NCBI GenBank assembly: GCA_030537315.1
Contig: JAUNNZ010000022.1
Location: 1-36,374, forward strand
Length of the DNA stretch: 36,374 nt
Direction of reading: 5' to 3'
Source of the DNA: Bacteroidia bacterium
Lineage (GTDB): Bacteria; Bacteroidota; Bacteroidia; Bacteroidales; UBA932
Shown: piece after piece, positions 1 through 8,991 of the stretch
Numbering within the stretch: the stretch's first letter is position 1
How the letters are laid out: each line of letters starts with the position of its first letter
Translations under genes and position numbers: made by a program
The notes under the pieces: generated by a model
What the model was told of the DNA's origin: nothing
The model's input: the letters and a program-made list of their open reading frames with translations, nothing else
Database searches by the model: none

Positions 1-1043
1 CCATCGACGGTGACCTCAAGAACGAGCAGATCGAGGCTTCCTTCGGATTCGACACAGCCTGCAAGACATATTCAGAACTCATCGGCAACATCGAGCGCGA
101 CTGCAACTCAGCACGCAAATACTGGCACTTCATCAAGGTCATGGGCCGTTCAGCATCCCATATCGCCCTCGAGTGCGCACTCCAGACCCAGCCTAACATC
201 TGCCTCGTTTCCGAGGAGGTCGAGGCGAAGGAGCAGAGCCTCGACGACATCGTCACCTACATCGCCAACGCAGTCGCAGCACGCGCCGCAAAGGGTGACA
301 ACTTCGGTACCGTCATAATCCCTGAAGGCCTCATCGAGTTCATCCCTGCAATCAAGAAGCTCATCTCAGAGCTCAACGATATCCTTGCCACCGACGAGGC
401 AAAGGCAGTCGCACGCGAGAACCAGATCGAATACGTGAAGGCTCACCTCAACGCATCCAACCTCGCCACCTTCAACAGCCTCCCTGCAGGCGTCGCCAGC
501 CAGCTCGCCCTCGACCGCGACCCTCACGGCAACGTCCAGGTTTCTCTCATCGAGACCGAACAGCTCCTCGCCGAAATGGTTGGCAAGAAGCTCGCAGAAT
601 GGAAGAAGGAAGGCAAATTCGTCGGCAAGTTCAGCACACAGCACCACTTCTTCGGTTACGAAGGCCGCTGCGCAGCCCCTTCAAACTTCGACGCAGACTA
701 CTGCTACTCCCTCGGTTTCAACGCATCCCGCCTCATCTCCGCAGGCAAGACCGGCTATATGTCAGTGATCCGCAACACCACAGCCCCTGCAGCAGAGTGG
801 ATCGCCGGCGGCGTGCCTATCACGATGATGATGAACCTCGAGAAGCGCGCCGGCAAGTTCAAGCCGGTTATCCGCAAGGCTCTCGTCGAGCTTGACGGCG
901 CTCCGTTCAAGTACTTCGCAGCCAACCGCGACGAGTGGGCGGTCAACACCTGCTACCTCTATCCTGGTTCAATCCAGTACTGGGGACCTTCAGAGGTTTG
1001 CGACCAGACCACAAAGACCCTCCAGCTCGAGCAGCAGAAGTAA
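1..1043 (+). CDS. pfp: PPi-dependent 6-phosphofructokinase, 3' part
   Basis: The reading frame is open from position 3 and its start lies left of the window; about 346 C-terminal residues are present. The protein moves phosphate from pyrophosphate to fructose 6-phosphate in the cytosol, a reversible glycolytic step. The family signature [15 protein letters not shown], followed by [10 protein letters not shown], is characteristic of the long (about 550 aa) PfpB-type enzymes of Bacteroidota and plants, which here would place roughly 200 residues upstream. Codons strongly prefer C in the third position (ctc, atc, aac, ttc), as in highly expressed genes. A strong terminator follows 16 bases after the stop. 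Family identity is secure; PPi rather than ATP use is inferred from the family. Confidence 0.93.
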   Translation, partial: IDGDLKNEQIEASFGFDTACKTYSELIGNIERDCNSARKYWHFIKVMGRSASHIALECALQTQPNICLVSEEVEAKEQSLDDIVTYIANAVAARAAKGDNFGTVIIPEGLIEFIPAIKKLISELNDILATDEAKAVARENQIEYVKAHLNASNLATFNSLPAGVASQLALDRDPHGNVQVSLIETEQLLAEMVGKKLAEWKKEGKFVGKFSTQHHFFGYEGRCAAPSNFDADYCYSLGFNASRLISAGKTGYMSVIRNTTAPAAEWIAGGVPITMMMNLEKRAGKFKPVIRKALVELDGAPFKYFAANRDEWAVNTCYLYPGSIQYWGPSEVCDQTTKTLQLEQQK

Positions 1044-1058
1044 AAGCATACGCTCCTT

Positions 1059-1104
1059 AGCAGAAGGGACCGGCCATAATCCTGGCCGGTCCCTTCTGCT
1101 TTTT
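1059..1104 (+). terminator. Rho-independent terminator of pfp
   Basis: A perfect 17-bp stem (1059-1075 with 1084-1100) closes an 8-base loop and runs into a five-T tract. It lies just after the pfp stop and before the ligA promoter, separating the two transcription units. Confidence 0.93.
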
Positions 1105-1132
1105 AATTATGCAATAATTAAAGGGAAATGAC

Positions 1133-1140
1133 TATATTTG
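1133..1140 (+). promoter_or_regulatory. Bacteroidota -7 promoter element for ligA
   Basis: TATATTTG matches the TAnnTTTG consensus of the phylum's primary sigma factor. No clear TTTG -33 box is visible. The element ends only 7 bases before the ligA ATG, so the message would have almost no leader. Confidence 0.7.
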
Positions 1141-1147
1141 TGGGATT

Positions 1148-3250
1148 ATGCTCAAATCGGAAGCAAAATACAGAATTGAAGAACTCAAGGCACTGCTTTG
1201 GGAAAACAGCCGGCGTTATTACGTTGACAACGCTCCGGCCATCTCCGATTTCGAGTATGACCGGCTGATGCATGAGCTGGAAGGGCTGGAGGACGAATGG
1301 CCGGAATTCCGGACACCCGACTCCCCTACCCAGAAAGTCGGCTCCGACCTTGACGCCCCGGTAGGCGAAAACGCCGAAGCCCTCGCCGGCAACGACTTCG
1401 CGAAGAGAGCGCACAGGTATCCTATGCTGTCGCTCGGCAACACGTACAGCATTTCAGAAGTCGAAGAATTCGCCGCCCGCGCGGACAAGCTCCTCACCGA
1501 ATCATTCTCCTACTGCTGCGAACTCAAGTTCGACGGCACTGCAATCTGCCTCACCTACAGGAACGGCAAGTTGGTGCAGGCCCTCACCCGTGGAGACGGC
1601 GTGCAGGGTGACGACGTGACGGAGAATGCAAGGCACATTTCCAATATCCCCCAGACACTTCACGGAGACTTCCCGGAAGAATTCGAAATCAGGGGCGAAA
1701 TACTTATGCCTTACGCCGCATTCGACGCGCTGAACAAGGCAAGGGAGGAAAACGAGGAAGCTCCGTTCGCCAATCCGCGCAACGCCGCGTCCGGATCCCT
1801 GAAACTCATCAATCCGGCCGAAGTCGGCAGGCGCGGCCTTATGTGCACGCTGTATCACATCCCCGCACAGAGCATCACCTTCAGCACGCACGACGAGGCC
1901 CTCTCGAAGGCCGCGTCGTGGGGTCTTCCTGTCGCCGACAGCAGAAGACTATGCAAGAACATCGATGAGATAAAATCATTCATCGACTACTGGGACAGGG
2001 AACGCAAGTTCCTCCCGTATGCCACCGACGGGTGCGTAATCAAGATAAACGAGCTCACAGCGCAGCGCAGCCTTGGATATACGGCCAAGTCGCCGCGCTG
2101 GGCGGTAGCATACAAGTTCAAAGCTGAGCAGGCCTGTACAGAGCTGCTCAGCATAGACTACCAGGTGGGCCGCACGGGCGCCGTGACGCCTGTGGCCAAC
2201 CTTGCGCCGGTGCAGCTCAGCGGCACCGTGGTGAAACGCGCCACCCTAAACAACGAAGACTGGATGAAGGAGCTCGACGTCCGCGTCGGCGACTTCGTAT
2301 ATGTCGAGAAAGGCGGCGAAATCATCCCGAAGATCACTTCTGTGGACCTCTCGCAAAGGCACGCGGAATCTCTCAAGCCGGTCTTCCCTACCACCTGTCC
2401 CGACTGCGGGTCGCCACTTGTCAAGGCGGAAGCAGAAGCGAAGTGGTTCTGCACGAACCGGGACGGTTGCCCTACCCAGATCAAGGGCAAGATGCTGCAC
2501 TTCTGCAGCCGCAGGGCGATGGACATCCTCGCCGGCGAATCCTCAATCGAACAGTTCTACGAGGCCGGGCTCGCCAGATGCGCCGCCGACCTCTACGACA
2601 TAAGCAAATTCCAGCTGATGAGCCTCGAGGGCTGGCAGGACAAGTCCGCCCAGCGCTTCCTTGACAGCCTCGCAGAATCAGCATCCGTACCTTTCGAACG
2701 CGTTCTCTTTGCCATAGGCATACGCTATGTCGGCGAGACGACAGCCAAGGCTCTGGCTCGCCATTTCGGTGACATGGACGCATTGGCGGCCGCCGCCGAA
2801 GAGCAATTGCTCGAGGTGGAAGATGTCGGGGAAATCATCGCGCGCAGCGTTTATGATTTCTTCCGCGACCCGGCCCACATCGACGAGCTGGCGCGTCTCC
2901 GCGAAAAGGGACTGCAGTTTGCCGTCAACGGCTCTGCAGCCGCATTGTCCGACGCCCTCGCGGGCAAGACAGTCGTCATATCCGGCAACTTCAGCATCAG
3001 CCGGGATGCGATGAAGGACCTGATCACAGCCCACGGCGGCAAGGCCGGCTCATCCGTCAGCGCCAAGACCGCATTCCTGCTCGCGGGAAGCAAACCGGGG
3101 CCGGAGAAGCTGAAGAAATGCGAGCAGCTGGGCATACCTGTACTGACCGAAGAGGACTTCCGCGCCATGCTGCCGGATGTCCCGGACTCCCCTGCCTCAC
3201 AGGCGCAGCCTGAGCAGGGCAGTCTGTTTGAAGAACCTACCCTGTTTTAA
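1148..3250 (+). CDS. ligA: NAD-dependent DNA ligase LigA
   Basis: The 700-residue protein seals nicks in duplex DNA using NAD+ during replication and repair. Domains in order: N-terminal Ia domain (YYVDNAPAISDFEYDRL, about 24-40), adenylation domain with the KFDG motif and nucleophile K127, OB fold, C4 zinc finger starting CPDC at C417/C420 and ending CTNRDGC, helix-hairpin-helix repeats (about 500-585) and a C-terminal BRCT domain (about 606-680). All expected catalytic motifs are present and the length is close to the usual 670 residues, with a short Pro/Gln-rich tail. It heads a plus-strand array; the next gene begins 2 bases after its stop. Confidence 0.97.
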   Translation: MLKSEAKYRIEELKALLWENSRRYYVDNAPAISDFEYDRLMHELEGLEDEWPEFRTPDSPTQKVGSDLDAPVGENAEALAGNDFAKRAHRYPMLSLGNTYSISEVEEFAARADKLLTESFSYCCELKFDGTAICLTYRNGKLVQALTRGDGVQGDDVTENARHISNIPQTLHGDFPEEFEIRGEILMPYAAFDALNKAREENEEAPFANPRNAASGSLKLINPAEVGRRGLMCTLYHIPAQSITFSTHDEALSKAASWGLPVADSRRLCKNIDEIKSFIDYWDRERKFLPYATDGCVIKINELTAQRSLGYTAKSPRWAVAYKFKAEQACTELLSIDYQVGRTGAVTPVANLAPVQLSGTVVKRATLNNEDWMKELDVRVGDFVYVEKGGEIIPKITSVDLSQRHAESLKPVFPTTCPDCGSPLVKAEAEAKWFCTNRDGCPTQIKGKMLHFCSRRAMDILAGESSIEQFYEAGLARCAADLYDISKFQLMSLEGWQDKSAQRFLDSLAESASVPFERVLFAIGIRYVGETTAKALARHFGDMDALAAAAEEQLLEVEDVGEIIARSVYDFFRDPAHIDELARLREKGLQFAVNGSAAALSDALAGKTVVISGNFSISRDAMKDLITAHGGKAGSSVSAKTAFLLAGSKPGPEKLKKCEQLGIPVLTEEDFRAMLPDVPDSPASQAQPEQGSLFEEPTLF

Positions 3251-3252
3251 TT

Positions 3253-4194
3253 ATGAAGATTGCGAAGAAATTCACGGACCTGTTTTCAGACGCGCTCTGG
3301 ACCATCGACACTGCCGGCAGCTCGGCAGCATACCGCCGGCTTGTCCGCTTCGTAAAACTCTGCCGCATCACCATCAACACGTTCTTCGAGAACAAGATGG
3401 GATTCCAGTGCGTCGCATTGAGCTATTTCGTCACGCTCGCCATCATACCGTTCGTGGCCTTCCTTTTCGCCATCACCGGCGGTCTCGGCATTTCCAACCT
3501 GCTGTCCGACGCCCTGCATCAGTTTATGCCAACCTATCCGGAACTGATAGACACGGTTATGGACAAGGCCAACAACATACTGAACGTCGCCAAAGGCGGA
3601 GGCGTGGGAATCATTTCAGCATTGCTCTTCCTATGGGCCGTACTCTGGATGATGTTCCAGGTGGAGCGCGTGTTCAACAACGTATGGGGCATAAGCAAGA
3701 TCCCGCGCAAGATATACAAGCGCTTCGGATTCTATTTCCTCGTGCTCATCATCTCTCCGTTCATCCTCATCGTTTTCGGCACCGGCATCGCCTTCTATAC
3801 AAACCTGACCAACCTTGTCGGCATAGACCTTTCGGACATATCGTTCCTGCCGAAACTGCTCTTTTACATTGGATTCTACATGTTCTGCGTGCTGACCCTT
3901 TCGGTGATGTACAAGTTCATTCCGGCGACGCCTGTCCGCTTCCGCTTCGCGCTGAAATCCGCACTGCTAACGGCAGTGGTCTTCTCGCTGTTCCAGTACC
4001 TCTACCTTGAGACCCAGATGTTCATGGGTCGTCTGAACATGGCGTACGGAGTCATCGCGGCGGTCCCTCTGTTCCTTATCTGGCTCAACTTCGGTTGGCA
4101 GATCATCATATACGGTGCCGAGCTCACATACGGCTACCAGAACGTTGACAAGTATAACATTCCCGAATGGGAAAGTGAAGACACGAAACAATGA
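3253..4194 (+). CDS. YihY/BrkB family inner-membrane protein
   Basis: A 313-residue polytopic membrane protein of the YihY/UPF0761 family, once annotated as ribonuclease BN; that activity actually belongs to RNase Z and should not be assigned here. Hydrophobic helices are visible around residues 55-75, 115-140, 155-180, 195-215, 235-255 and 265-290, giving about six spans. Family features include the KMGFQCVALSYFVTLAIIP stretch and the WxxxMMFQVERVFNNVW segment. It starts 2 bases after ligA and overlaps rel by 4 bases (ATGA), so translation is probably coupled. Its transport or other function is unknown. Confidence 0.88.
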   Translation: MKIAKKFTDLFSDALWTIDTAGSSAAYRRLVRFVKLCRITINTFFENKMGFQCVALSYFVTLAIIPFVAFLFAITGGLGISNLLSDALHQFMPTYPELIDTVMDKANNILNVAKGGGVGIISALLFLWAVLWMMFQVERVFNNVWGISKIPRKIYKRFGFYFLVLIISPFILIVFGTGIAFYTNLTNLVGIDLSDISFLPKLLFYIGFYMFCVLTLSVMYKFIPATPVRFRFALKSALLTAVVFSLFQYLYLETQMFMGRLNMAYGVIAAVPLFLIWLNFGWQIIIYGAELTYGYQNVDKYNIPEWESEDTKQ

Positions 4195-6386
4195 GTTTTT
4201 CAGAGTTTTCAGAACACGACTATCAGCTCATAGACGAGGCTTACGACTCGCTTAGGCAAGTGGCGCACAACCGGTGCCGCAATGAGAGGGAGATAGAATT
4301 CGTACGCAAGGCCTACGACTTTGCGAACAGCGCCCACAAGAATGTACGGCGCCGTTCCGGAGAGCCGTACATAATACATCCGATCGAGGTGGCCAAGATA
4401 GTCATCACCGAGATCGGTCTGGGATACAAGTCCATCTGCGCCGCCCTGCTCCACGACGTCGTCGAAGATACGTCATATACCGTCGAGGACATACGCAACC
4501 TCTTCGGCGACAAGATAGCGTCTCTCGTTGACGGCCTGACCAAGATCAAGACAGCCCTTGACAACGAGGACCGCCTCGGCGGCGAGATGATTGCCTCCGA
4601 AAGTCTCCAGGCCGAGAATTTCAAGCGCATTCTCCTGACCATGGGAGATGACGTGCGCGTCGTCCTCATCAAGCTGGCAGACCGTCTGCACAACTGCAGG
4701 ACCATCGACAGTATGCCGGAGCACAAGCGCGACAAGATCCTCTCCGAGACGATGTTCATCTTCATCCCTCTCGCGCACAGGCTCGGCCTGTACGGCGTCA
4801 AGAGCGAGATGGAGAACATCTGGCTGAAGTTCAAGGAGCCTGAGGCATACAATGAGATTTCCCAGAAAACGACTCAGGATCTGGCAAAGCGAAGCAAGGA
4901 CATCCAGGACTTTGTGGCCCCTATCGAAGAATCGCTCCGTGCCAGCGGCTTTGACGTGTCCATCAAGCAGCGCATCAAGACCCCATACTCGATCTGGTAC
5001 AAGATGCGCACGAAGCACGTGCCGTTCGAGCAGATCTATGACCTCTACGCCGTCAGGATCATCTATAATCCTCGGGACGACAAGCCACAGACCGAAAGGA
5101 ACGAGGCGTACCTCATCTATTCGACTATCACGAACCTTTACAGCGAAAATCCTTCACGCCGCCGCGACTGGATTTCCCAGCCCAAGAGCAACGGATATGA
5201 AGCCCTGCACTGCACGCTTATGAGCCACGCTGGTGTCTGGATAGAGGTTCAGATACGCTCGAAACGAATGAACGACATCGCAGAGAAAGGTATCGCCGCA
5301 CACTGGGCTTACAAAAAGGACGGCTTCATCACGGAGAACGATTCCGAGATGGACAAATGGCTCGCGGAGATCCAGGAGATCCTTGTCAGCGACGAAGTCG
5401 GCGCGATGGAATTCCTCGACATCATCCACAGGGACCTCATCAGTTCGGAGATCATCGTATTCACCCCGAAGGGAGAGCAGAAGAGCATACGCAACGGCGC
5501 GACCGCGCTTGACTTCGCATATATGATCCACACGCACATCGGTGAAAAGGCGATTGCCGCAAAGGTGAACATGAAGCTTGTGCCGCTGTCGCACCCGCTC
5601 AAGGCGGGCGACCAGGTCGAGATCATCACCGCGGCCAATGCCAAGCCGAAGATGGAATGGCTGAATTTCCTGCAGACCCGTCACGCCAAGACAAAGGTCA
5701 TAGAGTACTTCCGCGACAACCACGCGGAGATAGCTTCCAGCGGAGAGAAAATCTTCACCGAGAGGTTGTCCACTATGGGAATTACGGCCTCCAACGAGGT
5801 CCTGCGCAAATTCCTGGATTACTCCCAGCTGCACGACACCGAAGAGCTGTTCTTCCGCGTCGGCCTCGGCATCCTGGGACCGGAGGACTTCTACCGGATC
5901 ATCAACGAGGACGCCCTCTCGACCGCCCAGAAGCCTGACGAATATTACATCAGTTCCGGGAACAGCGGCGACCGCAAATATGTAATGGCGGAATGCTGCA
6001 ACCCGATTCCGGGCGATCCCGTCATCGGTTTCCTTTCGGCCGACGGGTCCGTCACGATCCACAAGAAATCCTGCGTCGTGGCCGAAAGCCTGGCCAGCAA
6101 GTATGGTGACCGCGTCATCGTCCCGAAGTGGCTTATCTCCGACAAGGAATACCCTATCCGAATATCCCTCAAGGGAATAGACCGCGTGGGGCTTCTCAGC
6201 GACATATCAAGCTTCATCTCCCAGACACTGGGAATCAATATGCGCAAGCTGCAGCTCAGCACCGACGAAGGCGTGTTCGAAGGCTATATAGAACTTCTTG
6301 TCAAGGACAAGAGAAACCTCGACAACATGGTTACCGGACTCAACAAGATCAAAGGTATCCAGGACGTAGTAAGAACAGACATTTAG
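4191..6386 (+). CDS. rel: Bifunctional (p)ppGpp synthetase/hydrolase (Rel/SpoT)
   Basis: A 731-residue long RSH enzyme that makes and degrades the stringent-response alarmone. Order: HD hydrolase domain (SGEPYIIHPIEVA, then HDVVEDT with H88, D89, E92 and D93), synthetase domain (RIKTPYSIWYKM and SKPKSNGYEALHCTL, about 255-350), TGS domain from about residue 420 (IIVFTPKGEQKSIRNGATALDFA), a linker with a conserved Cys pair (MAECCNPIPGD) and a C-terminal ACT domain from about 654. Intact hydrolase motifs support a bifunctional enzyme rather than a synthetase-only RelA. The start overlaps the stop of the YihY gene by ATGA, and the next gene starts 2 bases after its stop. Confidence 0.96.
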   Translation: MSFSEFSEHDYQLIDEAYDSLRQVAHNRCRNEREIEFVRKAYDFANSAHKNVRRRSGEPYIIHPIEVAKIVITEIGLGYKSICAALLHDVVEDTSYTVEDIRNLFGDKIASLVDGLTKIKTALDNEDRLGGEMIASESLQAENFKRILLTMGDDVRVVLIKLADRLHNCRTIDSMPEHKRDKILSETMFIFIPLAHRLGLYGVKSEMENIWLKFKEPEAYNEISQKTTQDLAKRSKDIQDFVAPIEESLRASGFDVSIKQRIKTPYSIWYKMRTKHVPFEQIYDLYAVRIIYNPRDDKPQTERNEAYLIYSTITNLYSENPSRRRDWISQPKSNGYEALHCTLMSHAGVWIEVQIRSKRMNDIAEKGIAAHWAYKKDGFITENDSEMDKWLAEIQEILVSDEVGAMEFLDIIHRDLISSEIIVFTPKGEQKSIRNGATALDFAYMIHTHIGEKAIAAKVNMKLVPLSHPLKAGDQVEIITAANAKPKMEWLNFLQTRHAKTKVIEYFRDNHAEIASSGEKIFTERLSTMGITASNEVLRKFLDYSQLHDTEELFFRVGLGILGPEDFYRIINEDALSTAQKPDEYYISSGNSGDRKYVMAECCNPIPGDPVIGFLSADGSVTIHKKSCVVAESLASKYGDRVIVPKWLISDKEYPIRISLKGIDRVGLLSDISSFISQTLGINMRKLQLSTDEGVFEGYIELLVKDKRNLDNMVTGLNKIKGIQDVVRTDI

Positions 6387-6388
6387 AT

Positions 6389-8179
6389 ATGAAGAAATTC
6401 ATTCCGTTGATATTGGCCGTGGCGGCCGTGCTGGGTCCGCTTCTGTTCGCGCCTTCCTGCGCGAACACCACGGAGTCGCCTACCGGCGGCAAGAAGGATA
6501 CCATCCCTCCATACATCACCGACATCATCCCCCTTCCGGGGAGCACCGGTGTCCCCGTAAAAGGAGCGACGATAACCTTCACCTTCAACGAGTACGTCGT
6601 CGTAAAGGAGCCCCGCAACATTTTCCTCTCACCGCCGCAGGTCAAGGCGCCGAAGCACAGGCTCAGGGGAAAGAACCTCATCGTATATTTTGAGGACGAG
6701 CTGGACTCCAACACCACCTACACGCTGACTTTCACGGACGCGATTGCCGACAACAACGAAGGCAACAAGTTCCCGGGATACACATACGTCTTTTCCACCG
6801 GCAGCAGGATCGATTCAATGATGGTTACCGGAACGGTGGAGGACTGCAACTCCCTGAATCCTGTCAAGGGAGCCACCGTTCTGCTATACAGGGACCTCAC
6901 GGATTCGGCAGTGTTCCTGCGCCGTCCCTATGCCGCCGTCAAGACCGATGACTGGGGATTCTTCGCGCTTCCTTTCATCGCGGACACCGCCTACAGGCTA
7001 TACGCCATAAAGGACGAGAACAACAACAATATATACGATCCTGACACCGAGACCATCGGATTCGTCAGCGACACCATAAGGCCTGTAATGTTCGCCAATG
7101 ACACTATCAAGGAAATGCTCAAATACGACATGAAGGACACTTTGAGCTGTCTTGAACGCAAAAGCGAATATGAAATCCTCCTGTTCAGGGAAAAACCTTC
7201 CAAACAGCATATCGTGAACAAAGTCCGTACGTCGGACCGCGCGGGATACGTCACGTTCATGGCCCCGAACGCCTGGATCGACTCCCTGTGGATCAAAGGT
7301 TACAAGCCGGACAGGACCATCACACAGTTCAATATCCTCAATGACAGCCTGGAAGTCTGGCTCAATGACCGCGGCCCGGTTCCGGACACTTTGAAGCTGA
7401 TGGTGAACTATAGGAAAACCGATTCCCTCGGCCGTCTCAAGCCGGTCCTCGAGCAAATCAACCTCATGTATCCTGAAGGCAAGTCCAAGTCCTCCAACAG
7501 GGGGAAAAGGCGCGAGATAAAACACGAAGACACGATCTGCGTGATGAAACTGACCGCCGACCCTAGAACCGTCGAGCAGGTCGGCTATGACCTCCTTTTC
7601 AACTACCCTATCATCAACGAGAAATTCGACTCCCTGACATTCAGGTATGTCAACCCGCGCCAGAAGGAATTCACCGGAGAGTTCACCGTAGAACGCGATT
7701 CCCTGAACCTGCGCCACTACTCGATAATGCCTAAGGAGAAGCTGCTCCCGGGATACGACTATTTCCTCAAGGTTCCGCAGGGCGCATTCCGCGACATTAA
7801 CGGGTTCTACTGCGACAGTATGGAGGTCAAGGTCACCCTGCCTAAAGACGAGAAGCTGGGCAGCCTTGAATGCGAGATGACAGGCGTTGACCGCAAGGTC
7901 ATCGTTGAGCTCCTCGACGAGAAATGCACCAAGGTACAGCGCAAATACATCATAACGAAGGACTGCACCCTCGAATTCCCTTATCTGAACAAGGGCAAGT
8001 ATTGCCTGAGGCTGACCGAGGACAGGAATGAGAACTCTTTCGTGGACACCGGTTCCGTACTCGAGAAGAGGCAGCCGGAAAGGGTTGTCTTCTATAAGCT
8101 CAACGGCGACAAATACATTGAAGTCCTTGAAAGCGCAGAGATGGTTCAGACCGTCAACGTTGGAGAACTGATCAAATGA
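6389..8179 (+). CDS. Ig-like domain (Big_5-type) lipoprotein
   Basis: A 596-residue exported protein. The start at 6389 gives a signal peptide (MKKFIPLILAVAAVLGPLLF) with lipobox APSC and Cys24 as the lipidation site. A Ser/Gly-rich linker leads to PPYITDIIPLPGSTGV and an Ig-like domain of the Big_5 kind (about 40-140: TFTFNEYVVV, LDSNTTYTLTF, DAIADNNEGN), a common opening of large Bacteroidota lipoproteins. The rest is beta-rich, including a segment with the calcium-like acidic run DENNNNIYDPDTE. It follows rel by 2 bases and overlaps the next gene by ATGA. Function unknown; an envelope role is inferred. Confidence 0.85.
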   Translation: MKKFIPLILAVAAVLGPLLFAPSCANTTESPTGGKKDTIPPYITDIIPLPGSTGVPVKGATITFTFNEYVVVKEPRNIFLSPPQVKAPKHRLRGKNLIVYFEDELDSNTTYTLTFTDAIADNNEGNKFPGYTYVFSTGSRIDSMMVTGTVEDCNSLNPVKGATVLLYRDLTDSAVFLRRPYAAVKTDDWGFFALPFIADTAYRLYAIKDENNNNIYDPDTETIGFVSDTIRPVMFANDTIKEMLKYDMKDTLSCLERKSEYEILLFREKPSKQHIVNKVRTSDRAGYVTFMAPNAWIDSLWIKGYKPDRTITQFNILNDSLEVWLNDRGPVPDTLKLMVNYRKTDSLGRLKPVLEQINLMYPEGKSKSSNRGKRREIKHEDTICVMKLTADPRTVEQVGYDLLFNYPIINEKFDSLTFRYVNPRQKEFTGEFTVERDSLNLRHYSIMPKEKLLPGYDYFLKVPQGAFRDINGFYCDSMEVKVTLPKDEKLGSLECEMTGVDRKVIVELLDEKCTKVQRKYIITKDCTLEFPYLNKGKYCLRLTEDRNENSFVDTGSVLEKRQPERVVFYKLNGDKYIEVLESAEMVQTVNVGELIK

Positions 8180-8991
8180 GAATGAAAAAGATACTGCTCA
8201 TAATCACCATTCTGTCATCCTGCCTGGCCCTTCAGGCACAGGACTCTGACAGCACGACGGTTCGCAAGGCCCTCATCAACGACTATTCGATGATAGGCGT
8301 CAGCTATGGGGTCACCTTCTCGAACACCGTATTCAACCCGTCCAAACACGGACGCGCCTGGGTCACCACGCCGAACTACGTTTCCATAATGTACACCAAG
8401 TACAGCAAGATGTTCGATTACCTGCCGTACTTCGGGCTCACGCTCGGAATCGCCTATGGACACGAAGGCTATGCATTCAACGCAAATGAAAGCACCGGCT
8501 ATACCGAGAACGTGGATGGCGCCACCTGGTGCTCGATGGACGTGATAGAGGTGCCGGCTATGATGCAGGGCCACATCGATATCGATCCGTTCAAGATCAT
8601 GGCGGACATCGGCGTTTACGGAGGGTACCGCAGAAGCATAGAGCGCAAGGGCATTGCTCCGGCATTTGACGAAACCTACGCCCACAAGTTCAAGGATTAC
8701 GAAAAGACCTTCGACTACGGATTGCAGGGCGGTCTCGGCTTCGGCATTATGCTCGACCCTGTGGAAATCCATTTCAACTGTCTCATCAGATGGTCCTGGT
8801 CAACGCTTTACGCACCAGACTACTACAGCAAGTATTATTATCGTTTCGCCAACCCTGTGGACATAATGGCCACGGTAGGCGTACATTTCCAACTTCAGAA
8901 ACGTACTGGCAAGACGACCGCGATGCTCCGTCGCGAAGCCAGGGATATGGTATATGGAAAGACTAAAAACACTTCCGGTACGGATAGGTAA
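8176..8991 (+). CDS. Predicted outer-membrane beta-barrel protein
   Basis: A 271-residue protein with an N-terminal signal peptide (ILLIITILSSCLALQAQ, cleavage expected after AQA or so) and alternating aromatic strands typical of an 8- to 10-strand barrel (YFGLTLGIAYGHEGYAF, GGLGFGIMLDPVEIHF). I do not recognise a specific family beyond the generic porin/OmpA-barrel type. The ATG at 8176 overlaps the previous stop; an in-frame ATG at 8182 is an alternative start. Its 3' end runs 38 bases into ispG. The pairing with the upstream Ig-like lipoprotein suggests the two act together at the outer membrane, which is inference only. Confidence 0.72.
   Translation: MRMKKILLIITILSSCLALQAQDSDSTTVRKALINDYSMIGVSYGVTFSNTVFNPSKHGRAWVTTPNYVSIMYTKYSKMFDYLPYFGLTLGIAYGHEGYAFNANESTGYTENVDGATWCSMDVIEVPAMMQGHIDIDPFKIMADIGVYGGYRRSIERKGIAPAFDETYAHKFKDYEKTFDYGLQGGLGFGIMLDPVEIHFNCLIRWSWSTLYAPDYYSKYYYRFANPVDIMATVGVHFQLQKRTGKTTAMLRREARDMVYGKTKNTSGTDR

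Noticed and set aside
3177-4010. 277-codon frame overlapping the YihY-type gene
   Set aside because: It is in a shifted frame over a clear membrane protein and shows no domain; His/Arg-rich shadow translation.
5154-6062. 302-codon frame antisense to rel
   Set aside because: Antisense shadow of a well-supported enzyme without recognisable motifs.
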